Positions 1 through 9,753 are shown, counted from the stretch's first letter. The stretch: 64,000 nucleotides of DNA from Ferrovibrio sp. (GCF_029255545.1 NZ_JANLJJ010000068.1:1-64000), one strand, 5' to 3'. The notes: generated by a model from the letters alone, not told the origin. Numbers and translations are program-made.

Positions 1-57
<57 letters not shown>

Positions 58-134
58 GCGGCAGGCGGCGGTTTACCCTTCGCCCATTCCGATGTCAAGC
101 ATGGCCCCGGGCCGCAAGGATAATTCCGACAGAA

Positions 135-1067
135 TTATGCGTGGGTGGGTTCCAGCGCCGTCAGGCTGTCGAGTTTGCCGACCAGCTTTTCGCCGGCCTG
201 GCGGGCGCGGCGCTGCACCGCGCCCTGCAGCTTGCGAAAGGCCTTGGTCTCGATCTGGCGCACGCGCTCCTTGGTCACGCCGAGCCGGCCGCCCAGCTCT
301 TCCAGCGTCGCCTTCTCGTCATTGAGCATGCGCTCGACGATGATGAGCTGTTCCCGTGGGCTGAGTTCCTTCAGCGATTCCGCCAGCCAGGCGCGGCGCT
401 GGCCGCCATCAACCTTGTCGGAGACGATCTCTTCCGGATTCGGGCCGGGATCGACCAGGAAATCCTGGAAGGCATCGCCGCCCTCCTCGCCGCCGACGGT
501 CTCGTTCAGCGAGTGATCGCGGGCCGCCAGGCGCTGGGCCATGGCCGTCACGTCGGCCGGCGAAACCTTGAGCGCGGTGGCGATTTCATCGCGGGTGGCG
601 CTGTCGAGCGTCATGGTGCCGCCGCCGGCACGCTCCAGCTTGGCGCGCAGCCAGCGCAGGTTGAAGAACAGCGCCTTCTGGCCCGCCGAGGTGCCGGAGC
701 GCACGATCGACCAGTTGCGCAGCACGTATTCCTGGATCGACGAGCGGATCCACCACGAGGCGTAGGTGGAGAACCGCACGCCGCGCTCAGGGTCGAAGCG
801 GTTCACCGCCAGCATCAGGCCGATATTGCCCTCCTGGATCAGGTCAGGCATCGGCAGGCCGTAATTGCGGAACCGGGTGGCGGTGGCGACGACAAGACGC
901 AGGTAAGCCGTCACCAGCTGCTGCATCGCCCTTTGATCTCCATCAACGCGCCAGCGGCGGGCAAGACTTATTTCTTCTTCCTCAGACAGCATGGGCTTGG
1001 TCATGACTGTCGAGAGATAGCGCCGGTCGGCGCTGTCCAGGGTCCGGGGGGCAGATGCGATGGCCAT
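135..1067 (-). CDS. rpoH: RNA polymerase sigma-32 family factor RpoH
   Basis: Alternative sigma-70-family factor that directs core RNA polymerase to heat-shock-type promoters. The 310-residue product has region 2 (DLIQEGNIGLMLAVNRFDPE, then FSTYASWWIRSSIQEY) and region 4 near the C-terminus (LGVTKERVRQIETKAFRKL). The segment QKALFFNLR corresponds to the RpoH box that separates this family from RpoD and other group 3 sigmas. An upstream ATG at 1082 is in frame, but GGAGG lies 8 nt before the ATG at 1067, so the shorter start is preferred. Alphaproteobacteria often carry several rpoH paralogues, so this need not be the main heat-shock copy. It is transcribed divergently from the marR-like gene. 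Confidence 0.93.
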   Translation of the reverse strand: MAIASAPRTLDSADRRYLSTVMTKPMLSEEEEISLARRWRVDGDQRAMQQLVTAYLRLVVATATRFRNYGLPMPDLIQEGNIGLMLAVNRFDPERGVRFSTYASWWIRSSIQEYVLRNWSIVRSGTSAGQKALFFNLRWLRAKLERAGGGTMTLDSATRDEIATALKVSPADVTAMAQRLAARDHSLNETVGGEEGGDAFQDFLVDPGPNPEEIVSDKVDGGQRRAWLAESLKELSPREQLIIVERMLNDEKATLEELGGRLGVTKERVRQIETKAFRKLQGAVQRRARQAGEKLVGKLDSLTALEPTHA

Positions 1068-1222
1068 TGTCAGGTCCTCCATCGACTTTCACCCGGGCCT
1101 ACACTACCATAGTGTCGACTGGCTGCCGGGCGGGGGCTTTGGTATCGGGTCGATACGATGGAAGTCTACGCCGCGCCTTTTATCCGCCGCAAGGCATAAT
1201 AGCGAGTCGAAACAAAACTGTG

Positions 1223-1864
1223 ATGCCTGTCACCGCACCATCGCTCGCCACGGCCCAACAGCCGGGCATCGCCTCCCATGCTGGTGGAAAAGACGCACTG
1301 GCTCAAAGGGTTATCCTGCTCCTTGACCGTCTGAGCCGCCTCACCCGGGAATTGCAATTCGCCGGCGGCCTCAATCCCGCCCAGTGGGAGGCCCTGCGCT
1401 TCATTGCCCAGGCCAACAAGTATTCCCGTTCGCCCACCGCGCTGGCCGAATATCTCGGCGCCACCAAAGGCACGGTCTCGCAAACCCTGATCGCCCTGGA
1501 AAACAAGGGCCTGATCACCCGCTGCAAAAAAACCTGCGACCGCCGCCAGGTTGACCTCTGCCTCACCGATGCCGGCCAGGCCATGCTGGCCCGCGATCCG
1601 ATGCAGACCCTGGAACAGGCCAGCCTGGAAATCGCCGACGAACTGGGCGCCGAGATGGTCAAAGGCCTCACCCGCCTGCTGCATGACCTGCAGGCCCGCC
1701 ATCAGGTGGTCGAATTCGGTGTCTGCCAGGAATGTTCGCTGTTCTGCGTCAATTCCGGCAATGGCAGCCTCGATGGGGCGGACGGCGCCTGCGGCTCGAC
1801 CGGCGAGGCCATCGACGCCGTCGAAAAATCCAAGATCTGCATCAATTACAAGACCGTCAGCTAG
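1223..1864 (+). CDS. MarR family winged-helix regulator with cysteine-rich tail
   Basis: Probable ligand- or redox-responsive DNA-binding repressor of 213 residues. The centre carries the winged-helix core: LNPAQWEALRFIAQA, then LAEYLGATKGTVSQTLIALE as recognition helices and CDRRQVDLCLTDAG as the wing. The C-terminal ~50 residues extend past the usual MarR end and contain cysteines in CQECSLFC, plus ACG and KICINY. That could bind metal or sense oxidants, which is an inference. The ATG at 1223 begins just before the conserved body; the reading frame stays open upstream, so the start is not certain. Its target is not evident from the neighbours. Confidence 0.82.
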   Translation: MPVTAPSLATAQQPGIASHAGGKDALAQRVILLLDRLSRLTRELQFAGGLNPAQWEALRFIAQANKYSRSPTALAEYLGATKGTVSQTLIALENKGLITRCKKTCDRRQVDLCLTDAGQAMLARDPMQTLEQASLEIADELGAEMVKGLTRLLHDLQARHQVVEFGVCQECSLFCVNSGNGSLDGADGACGSTGEAIDAVEKSKICINYKTVS

Positions 1865-1985
1865 GCTGCCGGCACACGGCGGTTCCGCCGCGCTTGACGC
1901 AACGTCACGGCTTGCGCCGCTGTCGCGCGCGACCTAGCGTTCTGCTTCGATTACAGCCTCCACAGAAAAGCCTGGGAAACGTCGC

Positions 1986-2831
1986 ATGAAGTTCACCGGT
2001 ACCGAGTCCTACGTCGCCACCACCGATCTGAAGGTGGCCGTGAATGCCGCCATCGCGCTGGAGCGGCCCCTGCTGGTGAAAGGCGAGCCCGGCACCGGCA
2101 AGACCGTGCTGGCCATCGAGATCGCCAAGGCGCTGAATGCGCCGCTGCTGACCTGGCATGTGAAATCGACCACCAAGGCGCAGCAGGGCCTATATGAATA
2201 CGACGCCGTCTCGCGCCTGCGCGACAGCCAGCTGGGCGACGAGCGGGTGAAGGACATCCGCAACTACATCAGGAAGGGCAAGCTGTGGGAGGCATTCACG
2301 GCAGAGCAGCGCCCCGTCCTGCTGATCGACGAGATCGACAAGGCCGATATCGAATTCCCGAACGACCTGCTGCTCGAGCTCGACCGCATGGAATTCTTCG
2401 TCTACGAGACCGGCGAGACGATCAAGGCGGCCGTGCGCCCAATCCTGATCATCACCTCGAACAACGAGAAGGAACTGCCGGACGCCTTCCTGCGCCGCTG
2501 CTTCTTCCATTACATCCGCTTCCCCGACCGCGAGACCATGGAAGAAATCGTCGAGGTGCATTACCCCGGCGTCCAGAAGAACCTGGTGCGCGACGCGCTG
2601 AATGTGTTCTACGACATCCGTGAAACGCCCGGCCTGAAGAAGAAACCCTCCACCTCGGAACTGCTCGACTGGCTCAAGCTGCTGATGGCCGAGGACCTGC
2701 CAGCCGATGCCCTGCGCGCAAAAGACCAGGGCAAGCTGATCCCGCCTCTGGCTGGCGCGCTGCTGAAGAACGAGCAGGACGTGCATCTGTTCGAGCGCCT
2801 CGCCTTCATTGCCCGCCGGGAACGCGGCTAG
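1986..2831 (+). CDS. MoxR-type AAA+ ATPase
   Basis: AAA+ ATPase of 281 residues of the MoxR/CbbQ type, which act as metal-insertion or complex-remodelling chaperones together with a VWA-domain partner. Walker A is GEPGTGKT (residues 33-40) and Walker B is LLIDEIDKAD (about residue 113). LIITSNNEKELPDAFLRR fits sensor 1 with the arginine finger. The next gene, 33 nt downstream, encodes the VWA partner, so the two are probably one transcription unit. The substrate complex cannot be told from this window; no dehydrogenase or Rubisco gene is adjacent. Confidence 0.88.
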   Translation: MKFTGTESYVATTDLKVAVNAAIALERPLLVKGEPGTGKTVLAIEIAKALNAPLLTWHVKSTTKAQQGLYEYDAVSRLRDSQLGDERVKDIRNYIRKGKLWEAFTAEQRPVLLIDEIDKADIEFPNDLLLELDRMEFFVYETGETIKAAVRPILIITSNNEKELPDAFLRRCFFHYIRFPDRETMEEIVEVHYPGVQKNLVRDALNVFYDIRETPGLKKKPSTSELLDWLKLLMAEDLPADALRAKDQGKLIPPLAGALLKNEQDVHLFERLAFIARRERG

Positions 2832-2864
2832 CCTGCAGCGGAGGCCGCCCCAGGGAGACAGACC

Positions 2865-4058
2865 ATGTTCATCACCTTCTTCCTCGAACTGCGCAAGGCC
2901 AAGGTGCCCGCCACGTTGCGGGAATACCTCACCCTGATCGAGGCGATGGACAAGGGCGTGCCGGAATACCGGGTCGAGGATTTCTATTATCTGGCGCGCT
3001 CGGTGCTGGTGAAGGACGAACGCAATCTCGACAAGTTCGACCGCGTGTTCGGCCAGTGCTTCAATGGCCTCAGCTTCATCGGCGCCGGCGCTGCCGGCAG
3101 CGAGGTGACCGCCGAGATCCCCGAGGAATGGCTGCGCCGGCTGGCCGAGAAGGTGCTCACCGAGGAAGAGAAGGCCCAGATCGAGGCGCTCGGCGGCTGG
3201 GACAAGTTGATGGAGACGCTGAAGCAGCGTCTGGAGGAGCAGAAGGAGCGCCACCAGGGCGGCAACAAGTGGATCGGCACCGCCGGCACCTCGCCCTTCG
3301 GCGCCTATGGGTTCAATCCGGAAGGCGTGCGGATCGGCCAGGACAAGTCACGCAACCGCCGCGCCGTGAAGGTGTGGGACAAGCGCGAATACAAGAATCT
3401 CGACGATACAGTCGAACTCGGCACCCGCAATATCAAGGTCGCGATGCGCCGCCTGCGCAAATTCGCCCGCGAGGGCGCCGAGCTGGAACTCGACCTGCCC
3501 GACACCATCAAGTCGACGGCGGCCAATGCCGGTTATCTCGACATCAAGATGGTGCCGGAACGCCACAACAAAGTGAAGGTGCTGCTGCTGTTCGATATCG
3601 GCGGCTCGATGGACGACCATATCCGCGTGACCGAGGAACTGTTCTCGGCGGCCCGCGCCGAGTTCAAGCATATGGAGTTCTTCTATTTCCATAACTGCGT
3701 CTACGAGAAACTGTGGAAGGACAACCGTCGCCGCCACAGCGACTTCACGCCGACGCATGAGGTGCTGCGCACCTACCAGCACGACTACAAGATCATCTTC
3801 GTTGGCGATGCCACCATGAGCCCCTACGAGATCGTCCAGCCCGGCGGTAGCGTCGAGCACTGGAACGAGGAAGCAGGCGCCGTATGGCTGCAGCGCCTGC
3901 TCGATACCTATCCCAAGGCGATCTGGCTCAATCCCGTGCAGGAGAAATACTGGGATTTCACCCCCTCGGTGGGCGTGATCCGCCAGCTCATGGGCCAGCG
4001 CATGTTCCCGCTCACCCTGGAAGGGCTGGAACGGGGCATGCGTGAACTGAACCGCTGA
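2865..4058 (+). CDS. VWA domain protein, CoxE-like
   Basis: Partner of the upstream MoxR-type ATPase (397 residues). The N-terminal half is helical and charged. The C-terminal half is a von Willebrand A-like fold beginning at VLLLFDIGGSMDDH (about residue 240). The MIDAS motif is DxGxS here rather than the canonical DxSxS, so metal binding may be altered. MoxR plus CoxE-like VWA pairs are known chaperone modules for metalloenzyme maturation. The start ATG follows a GGGAGACAGACC stretch, giving a good ribosome binding site. Confidence 0.85.
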   Translation: MFITFFLELRKAKVPATLREYLTLIEAMDKGVPEYRVEDFYYLARSVLVKDERNLDKFDRVFGQCFNGLSFIGAGAAGSEVTAEIPEEWLRRLAEKVLTEEEKAQIEALGGWDKLMETLKQRLEEQKERHQGGNKWIGTAGTSPFGAYGFNPEGVRIGQDKSRNRRAVKVWDKREYKNLDDTVELGTRNIKVAMRRLRKFAREGAELELDLPDTIKSTAANAGYLDIKMVPERHNKVKVLLLFDIGGSMDDHIRVTEELFSAARAEFKHMEFFYFHNCVYEKLWKDNRRRHSDFTPTHEVLRTYQHDYKIIFVGDATMSPYEIVQPGGSVEHWNEEAGAVWLQRLLDTYPKAIWLNPVQEKYWDFTPSVGVIRQLMGQRMFPLTLEGLERGMRELNR

Positions 4059-4062
4059 GCGG

Positions 4063-6357
4063 CTAGCGGATCCTGAACTGTCGCACCAGTTCCGCCAGCT
4101 GCTCCGCCTGGCCATTGAGCGCCTGGGCAGCGGCCGAGGTTTGCTCGACCAGCGCGCCATTGCGCTGGGTCATTTCGTCCATTGAGCCAACAGCCGTATT
4201 GACCTGCTCCAGGCCGGTGGCCTGCTCACGGCTGGCGGCGGCGATCTCGGCCACGATATCGCTCACCTTCTTGATCGCGGAAACGATCTCGGTCAGCGAC
4301 ATGCCGGTCTGATTGACCAGGCTGGCGCCGGTCTTGACCTGCGTATTCGATTCCTGGATCAGCGCCTTGATGTCTTTTGAGGCATTGGCCGAGCGTTGCG
4401 CCAGCGCACGCACTTCCTGCGCCACCACCGCGAAACCCTTGCCGGCCTCCCCTGCCCGCGCCGCTTCCACTGAAGCATTGAGCGCCAGCAGGTTGGTCTG
4501 GAAAGCGATCTCGTCGATCAGCCCGACGATGTCGGAAATCTTCCGCGCGCTTTCCTCGATCTGCGTCACGGCCGAAACCGCGTCGCTGACCACATTGCCG
4601 CCCTTCTGGGCCGTTTCGCGTGCCATGGTGGCAAGCTGGTTGGCGGCCTGGGCATTATCGGCATTCTGTTTCACCGTCGCGGTGATCTCATGCATCGAGG
4701 CGGCCGTTTCCTCGATTGAAGCCGCCTGGGACTCGGTGCGCTGGGCCAGGTCGCGGCTGCCTTCGGAAATTTCCCCCGAAGCCTGGCTGACGGTGTCGGT
4801 TGCCTCGCTGATATGGCGGACCGTTTCGGCCAGCGTTTCATTCGCACGATTGACGTTGTCTTTCAGCTGGCCGAACACGCCGCTGTATTGTCCGCTCACC
4901 CGGCGGGTCAGATCGCCGGCGGCAATGCCGGCGATAACCCGGCCGACTTCATCGATCGCCGTCGAAACCGAAGTGAGCAGGGTGTTAATTTCGTCACCCA
5001 GCTTTTTCATCACGCCGGCCAGCGATGCGGTGTCGATCCGCTGCGTCAGGTTGCCGGCCGCGGCGGCGGCCACGACTTCGCCCACCGCGCTTTCGAGCAT
5101 CGCTTCCTGCTCGGCCCGGTCACGCTCGCGCTGCAGTCGTTCGCTCTCAACGTTTTTCCGCAGCTGCTCGTTTTCGATGCCGTTTTCCTTGAACACCTGG
5201 ACGGCGCCCGCCATGTCACCGATTTCATCGCGACGCCCGATTCCAGGCACCGCGACATCGTATCTGCCCTCGGCCAGGCTGCGCATGCAGCCCGTCATAT
5301 GCGCGATCGGCGCCAGGATCTGCCGGTTGGAAACGACAAAGGCAATGCCGATCAGGGCCAGCGAGATCAGACCGATCACGGCGGCGAAACCGAGCCCGAT
5401 CAGCCCGGTTACAGTCAGATCGCTGGAAACCGCGTTGGCCCGCTCTCCTGCCACGGCGGACAGGGCCAGCACGGCATCGATGGCCGCCGTTGCTTCGGCA
5501 AACCATTGCTGCGCCGTCAACGGATATGGCTGGCCCGCACCGCCGGCGGTAAGCACCGCCCGCCGCGTGGCGGCAAACCGCTCCATCACGGCCTGCCTCG
5601 TGTCATTCAGGTTCCTCGTCAGCTCGGCTTCGGCCGGCATCATGGCGATCATCAGGCTGAGCTCCGGCCATTGCAGGCTGATCCTCGACTGCACCCCGGC
5701 CAGAAACGCGGCCTGTTCCGGGCCGACCGGCCGGCCGGAGGCGATCAGGCCGTTCACATAAGCGCGTTCGCGGCCAAGATTCTCCGAAATACCCCAGGCC
5801 AGATGGGCGATCCCCTGCAGCCGCTTCAGATCGAGCCGGGCGGATTCCATGTCTTCCTCGACCGCGCGCCGCAGCAATTGCGACGTTTCGATCAGATCGG
5901 TCAGTTGGGCGACCAGGCGGGGGGCAATCTCGGCCGAACGCTGCTCGAGCGGCTTGGCCATCTCGGCATCGGCGGTCCGCCGCAGGGCCTCAACCGCGGT
6001 CAGCAAGCTTTGGGTTTGCCCAAGACGCTCCTCCACCGCCCTGGAATGCGGCAATGCCTGCAGGCCCTTTTGCGCATCGCGCATCAGGGCCGCACTTTTT
6101 TCACGCGCGGCGCTGATCGCCGCCGCCGCCGGACCTGTCACAGCCGCCTGGCCGGCCAGCGCGCCGTTGCTCAGGCCGCGCTCCACCGCGAGATGCTTGG
6201 CAACGCCAATAAAGGCGGCGGCAATCGAATTGATCGCCTCGCTGCGCCGGATATCCGACAACTCGCCAAACACGCGGCTACCCTGCCAACCGGTCAGCCC
6301 AACAAGAACGAGTGAAATCACGCTCAACAAAATCATCAAGCGGGTGCGGATAGTCAT
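4063..6357 (-). CDS. Methyl-accepting chemotaxis protein
   Basis: Transmembrane chemoreceptor of 764 residues that signals to CheA/CheW. TM1 is at about residues 7-26, a large helical periplasmic region rich in RR/ER (NIT-like sensing domain by appearance) spans about 30-310, and TM2 is at about 315-340. A HAMP region follows, then a long methyl-accepting coiled coil. The signalling tip has [21 protein letters not shown] (about residues 610-630) with [31 protein letters not shown] marks the adaptation helix. Start choice is supported by GAGGAGGG 5 nt upstream of the ATG. Convergent with the VWA gene, 4 nt apart. The ligand is not predictable. Confidence 0.94.
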   Translation of the reverse strand: MTIRTRLMILLSVISLVLVGLTGWQGSRVFGELSDIRRSEAINSIAAAFIGVAKHLAVERGLSNGALAGQAAVTGPAAAAISAAREKSAALMRDAQKGLQALPHSRAVEERLGQTQSLLTAVEALRRTADAEMAKPLEQRSAEIAPRLVAQLTDLIETSQLLRRAVEEDMESARLDLKRLQGIAHLAWGISENLGRERAYVNGLIASGRPVGPEQAAFLAGVQSRISLQWPELSLMIAMMPAEAELTRNLNDTRQAVMERFAATRRAVLTAGGAGQPYPLTAQQWFAEATAAIDAVLALSAVAGERANAVSSDLTVTGLIGLGFAAVIGLISLALIGIAFVVSNRQILAPIAHMTGCMRSLAEGRYDVAVPGIGRRDEIGDMAGAVQVFKENGIENEQLRKNVESERLQRERDRAEQEAMLESAVGEVVAAAAAGNLTQRIDTASLAGVMKKLGDEINTLLTSVSTAIDEVGRVIAGIAAGDLTRRVSGQYSGVFGQLKDNVNRANETLAETVRHISEATDTVSQASGEISEGSRDLAQRTESQAASIEETAASMHEITATVKQNADNAQAANQLATMARETAQKGGNVVSDAVSAVTQIEESARKISDIVGLIDEIAFQTNLLALNASVEAARAGEAGKGFAVVAQEVRALAQRSANASKDIKALIQESNTQVKTGASLVNQTGMSLTEIVSAIKKVSDIVAEIAAASREQATGLEQVNTAVGSMDEMTQRNGALVEQTSAAAQALNGQAEQLAELVRQFRIR

Positions 6358-6757
6358 GTTCCCTCCTCAAGCACATTTCTTGTGCATTTTAGTTAATTAT
6401 TATCGACTCGATACTGTGTATAGCCTGTATATAATATAATTTTGTGTACAAAAATAAACTATTGATAATTATATTATTATTTGGATATGCCGCAAAAAGG
6501 ACCTGAACTTATAGTTGAGGCTCCGTGCAAATAAATCCCCGGATCGGTATTCTGATGCCCCAATAATTGCTTATTTATCAAACAAATAGATTATTATAAA
6601 GGCATGCAGTTTCAATCTGTGTATACAATTCCGCGAGTAATTATTCGCGCATGGTAATAAAGGAACAGCCGCCTCTCCGCGTTAAAAAACGACAGCCGGC
6701 GCAGCCAGACGACGCCCGTCAGGCAGTGTCAGTCAGGAGAACGACAATCTGGGGGAA
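6358..6757. other. AT-rich intergenic region
   Basis: No gene is visible. About 6400-6660 is much richer in A and T than the surrounding DNA, with several TATAAT-like strings suited to promoters for the leftward chemoreceptor gene. A short hairpin, GCACA-N5-TGTGC (6371-6385), lies in the probable leader of that gene. The rest, 6660-6757, returns to normal composition and is the tail after the coiled-coil gene cluster. Confidence 0.6.
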
Positions 6758-7327
6758 TCAGCCGGCTTCGGCTGGCAGCGGATCCTTGGCATCAAAATGC
6801 CGAGCCGGCTCGACGGTATAGCCGTCGCGGGCCAGGAAACGGCTCTGCATCATCTCGACCGCGTAATCCATGTTGGCGGCTGGTACATCGAAGAGCCGAC
6901 CCTCGATCCAGCGATGCGCCGGGTGGCTGAACGAGCCGGCATCGGCGCCAAGATCGGCATTGCGCACCACCACCCGCCAGGTGCGATAGCGCCGGTCGAC
7001 CACGTCAACCGGCGTGGCGGTGTAACCAACCGGCAGGTCGGTTTCGCGATGCCGCTTGTTCAGGGCCTCTATATCCTGCTCGGCGCGCTGCACCTGGGAT
7101 TTCAGGTCGGCGATATCCTCGCGCATCTGCTGCACCGCCCGTTCGCTCTCCCCGGCGCTGGCTTCCAGTTCGGCATGCAGGGCGATGAATTCCTCGGCGC
7201 GCAGCCTCACCCTGGTCCAGGCGGCATGCGAACGTTCGCCCAGCAGGATGACGATCATCACCGCGATGCCGATATTGGCAGCCGCGGCCAGGATGCCGAT
7301 GAATTGCGGCAGCGTGAACTCAGGCAT
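6758..7327 (-). CDS. Membrane-anchored coiled-coil protein, copy B1 of a duplicated pair
   Basis: Function unknown. One N-terminal membrane segment (about residues 9-33) is followed by a coiled coil of about 70 residues (EELHAELEASAGESERAV region) and a C-terminal globular domain with TWRVVVRN and a WIEGRLFDV segment. The globular part aligns by eye with the protein at 8029-8571 (LP..T..P, TWR.V.R, HPA..W..GR, M..R.L.R.G.T). Its start overlaps the stop of the upstream gene by 8 nt, so the two are translationally linked. The first in-frame ATG at 7351 lies inside the upstream gene and is not preferred. Confidence 0.72.
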   Translation of the reverse strand: MPEFTLPQFIGILAAAANIGIAVMIVILLGERSHAAWTRVRLRAEEFIALHAELEASAGESERAVQQMREDIADLKSQVQRAEQDIEALNKRHRETDLPVGYTATPVDVVDRRYRTWRVVVRNADLGADAGSFSHPAHRWIEGRLFDVPAANMDYAVEMMQSRFLARDGYTVEPARHFDAKDPLPAEAG

Positions 7328-7877
7328 CGCCGAGCCGTATCTTGCCGTCAAACGGCCGGATGACCATGATTTCCGACAGCGCGCCGAAGGTCTTCTTGGC
7401 GCGCAGGCGGACGGCCTCCTCGTTCGGCAGTCCCCAGATCACCAGACGCGCCGCGCGGCGGCCGGGAAACGGACAGACGGTGGAGCCCGGACCGCTGAAC
7501 ATCTCGTGCATTTCCGGGCCGATCGCCTTCACATACCAGCCCGTCATGCGCGGCTTTGGGATGCCGATCTCGTAGACCACCATGTTGCGCGGGTCGCTGA
7601 ATTCCACCTCGCGCGCCATCAGCGTGCCATAAGCCGATTGCCGCTCGCCCAGGCGCAGCTCCTGCTCGGCCTTGTCTTCCACCAGGGCGTCATATTCGAT
7701 GCGGATATTGCTGATGCGCGTGCGCACGCTCTCGACATCTGCCGCAAGGCGGTCGAGTTCAAAACGGCCGCGCGCGTAGTTGAACACGTAGCGCTCCAGG
7801 CTGTTGGCCCCGAGCGACACCGCGAAAAACATCAGCAGCGATGGCAGCAGCGCAAAAACGATATCGACGGGATCCAT
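7320..7877 (-). CDS. Membrane-anchored coiled-coil protein, copy A1 of a duplicated pair
   Basis: Function unknown; 185 residues. An N-terminal hydrophobic helix (about residues 5-25) anchors a coiled coil (about 40-90) and a C-terminal globular domain. The last 50 residues (GRRAARLVIWGLPNEEA, then VIRPFDGKI) match those of the protein at 8574-9128 (GRRQVRLVTWGLAQVEA, VRPFEGRL). The layout membrane helix, coiled coil, small domain is shared by all four genes here, suggesting a cell-envelope or scaffold assembly. No family name can be assigned. Confidence 0.72.
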   Translation of the reverse strand: MDPVDIVFALLPSLLMFFAVSLGANSLERYVFNYARGRFELDRLAADVESVRTRISNIRIEYDALVEDKAEQELRLGERQSAYGTLMAREVEFSDPRNMVVYEIGIPKPRMTGWYVKAIGPEMHEMFSGPGSTVCPFPGRRAARLVIWGLPNEEAVRLRAKKTFGALSEIMVIRPFDGKIRLGDA

Positions 7878-8028
7878 TCCGCTGGTCCCAGCAATTGTCC
7901 CCGGAACTGACTGTCGAGCAAAGCAGGCGCCAAATCAACGGATGATTTGCCGCGACTCGCCGGCCCGCGGTTTTAACCATGACGCGCGGGAATTGCGCGG
8001 AAAACCGGCAGTCCGGGGCAGGAACCGC

Positions 8029-8571
8029 CTAAGTCGAGGTCGGGGCGTTTGCCACGATGGCGCCGACGGCAACGATGGTGAAACCACGATGGCGCGGCAG
8101 CAGGCGGTCCATGGTCGAGCGGGCCTCGGACTGGTTCACGCTGGCCACGATGTAGGAGCGGCCGGCATCCCATGACGCGGCGGGGTGATCCGGGCTGGCG
8201 CCCTCGGCCAGCGCCGGCTGGCGCGCCACGAAACGCCAGGTGGGGCCATACATGTCGCCGCTGGCAATCGGCACCGAGGTGAAGCGGAACGGCAGCTCCT
8301 GGTTGTCGAGCTGCGCCTTCAGCGTTTCGATTTCCCGCTTCAGATCCGCGGCCTTGCCTTCCTTGGCCACCAGGTCGGCATTCTGTTCGCCGATCACGCG
8401 CCGCATATGCTCGATGCGCTCGGCCATGTCCTCATAACGACGCTGACGCGCCGTGATCTCGGCTTCCGCCCGCGCCCAGCCCATGCGGCCGCGATCGATC
8501 ACGATCGCCAGCGTCAGACCGACGAGGGCGAGGATGATGACGATGGCCAGCAGGGTAACCAGATCGGGCAT
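8029..8571 (-). CDS. Membrane-anchored coiled-coil protein, copy B2 of a duplicated pair
   Basis: Function unknown; 180 residues. An N-terminal membrane helix (about residues 4-25) is followed by a coiled coil (about 30-95, ending QLDNQELPF) and a C-terminal domain. Its C-terminal domain is paralogous to that of 6758-7327: both have the order LP...T..P, Y.TWR.V.R, HPA..W..GR and R.GFT-like elements. It starts 2 nt after the stop of the A2 gene, so it is cotranscribed. A 151-bp gap separates it from copy A1. Confidence 0.72.
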   Translation of the reverse strand: MPDLVTLLAIVIILALVGLTLAIVIDRGRMGWARAEAEITARQRRYEDMAERIEHMRRVIGEQNADLVAKEGKAADLKREIETLKAQLDNQELPFRFTSVPIASGDMYGPTWRFVARQPALAEGASPDHPAASWDAGRSYIVASVNQSEARSTMDRLLPRHRGFTIVAVGAIVANAPTST

Positions 8572-8573
8572 GA

Positions 8574-9128
8574 TCAGGCCTCATGCCAGAGCAGGCGGCC
8601 TTCGAACGGGCGCACGTTGAGGATACGCATGCCGTCGCCGCCCCAGTTCATCGCGAAATTCTGCGCCTCGACCTGCGCCAGTCCCCAGGTGACGAGCCGC
8701 ACCTGGCGGCGGCCGCTGAGCGCGGTGGCCACCGAGGCGAGGCCGGCGAACGGCATTTCCTTCGACGGGCCTTCCATCTTGATGAAATAGCCCAGGGCGC
8801 CGACCGTCGGGTAGCCGACCTCGGCGACGAAATTCGCGGTGACGTCGGCCAGCGCCCGCTCCTGCCCGAGCAGGCTGGCGCGTTCCTTCTGCAGGCTTTC
8901 GATATGCTCGCCGATATCCGCCACCAGCACGCGCAGGCGCTCCAGCTCGCGCCGGCTTTCGCCATGCGTGGTTTCGATCTGGTGCGGCGCCATGCCGTTG
9001 ACGGTGCGCAACTCGCCGGCATCGTGCAGGTAATAGGCCATACGCTCGATATGCGGCGCCAGCGCGCCCGCCCCCAGCAGCAGCAGCAGGGCCGGGATCA
9101 CCAGGATGAAGGCATCGGTCAGGGTCAT
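8574..9128 (-). CDS. Membrane-anchored coiled-coil protein, copy A2 of a duplicated pair
   Basis: Function unknown; 184 residues. Membrane helix at about 7-27, then a short linker with charged helices (about 55-90), then a globular domain ending GRRQVRLVTWGLAQVEA and VRPFEGRLLWHEA. The ending is clearly related to that of 7320-7877. First gene of the leftward block; the ATG at 9128 has no strong ribosome binding site in view. Confidence 0.72.
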   Translation of the reverse strand: MTLTDAFILVIPALLLLLGAGALAPHIERMAYYLHDAGELRTVNGMAPHQIETTHGESRRELERLRVLVADIGEHIESLQKERASLLGQERALADVTANFVAEVGYPTVGALGYFIKMEGPSKEMPFAGLASVATALSGRRQVRLVTWGLAQVEAQNFAMNWGGDGMRILNVRPFEGRLLWHEA

Positions 9129-9188
9129 GGCCAGAGTGGATGGATGGCGGGGGCGTACAGAATCAGCCCGATATCGTTAACCCCACGT

Positions 9189-9218
9189 AAAAAGGGCCGG
9201 GATTGGCTCCCGGCCCTT
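9189..9218 (-). terminator. Rho-independent terminator of rplM-rpsI
   Basis: On the minus strand an 11-bp perfect stem, AAGGGCCGGGA / TCCCGGCCCTT (9208-9218 with 9192-9202) and a 5-nt loop, is followed by a run of T residues. It lies about 30 bp beyond the rpsI stop, where the ribosomal protein operon should end. Confidence 0.9.
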
Positions 9219-9247
9219 CTGCATGCGGACCGATGGTCCGGAGGTTT

Positions 9248-9751
9248 TTAACGCTTCGAGAACTGGAAGCTGCGGCGGGCCTTCGGCTTGCCGTACTTCT
9301 TGCGCTCGACCACGCGGCTGTCGCGGGTCAGGAAGCCCTGGGCCTTCAGGGCCGGCCGCAGGGCCGGCTCGAAATAGGTCAGGGCCTTGGAGATGCCGTG
9401 GCGCAGCGCGCCGGCCTGGCCCGACAGGCCACCGCCGACCACCGTGGCCATCACGTCGAACTGGCCGACGCGGTTGGCCACCACCAGCGGCTGGGCCAGC
9501 AGCATGCGCAGCACCGGACGGGCGAAGTAGTCGTTGCTCTCCTTGCCGTTCACGGTGAACTTGCCCGAGCCGGGCTTGATCCACACGCGGGCAATCGCGT
9601 TCTTGCGCTTGCCGGTGGCATAGGCGCGGCCGAACTTGTCCAGCTTGCGCTCTTCACCATTGGCCTTGGCGGCCGCGGCAGCCTTGGGAGCGGCATCCTT
9701 GGCGACGGCGTCGGCCTTGCTCAAATCGGCGAGTGTACGTCCCTCGGCCAT
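9248..9751 (-). CDS. rpsI: 30S ribosomal protein S9
   Basis: Component of the small ribosomal subunit whose C-terminal tail reaches the P-site. 167 residues. An alanine- and lysine-rich N-terminal extension of about 40 residues, common in alphaproteobacteria, precedes the S9 core ([18 protein letters not shown]). The core ends in the diagnostic [13 protein letters not shown] tail. It starts 2 nt after the rplM stop, the universal rplM-rpsI order. Confidence 0.98.
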   Translation of the reverse strand: MAEGRTLADLSKADAVAKDAAPKAAAAAKANGEERKLDKFGRAYATGKRKNAIARVWIKPGSGKFTVNGKESNDYFARPVLRMLLAQPLVVANRVGQFDVMATVVGGGLSGQAGALRHGISKALTYFEPALRPALKAQGFLTRDSRVVERKKYGKPKARRSFQFSKR

Positions 9752-9753
9752 GA

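Noticed and set aside
2190-3254. 354-codon open frame on the minus strand
   Set aside because: Antisense to the MoxR and VWA genes, both well supported; no motif.
4813-6315. 500-codon open frame on the plus strand
   Set aside because: Antisense to the chemoreceptor, which has membrane helices and the signalling tip; shadow frame.
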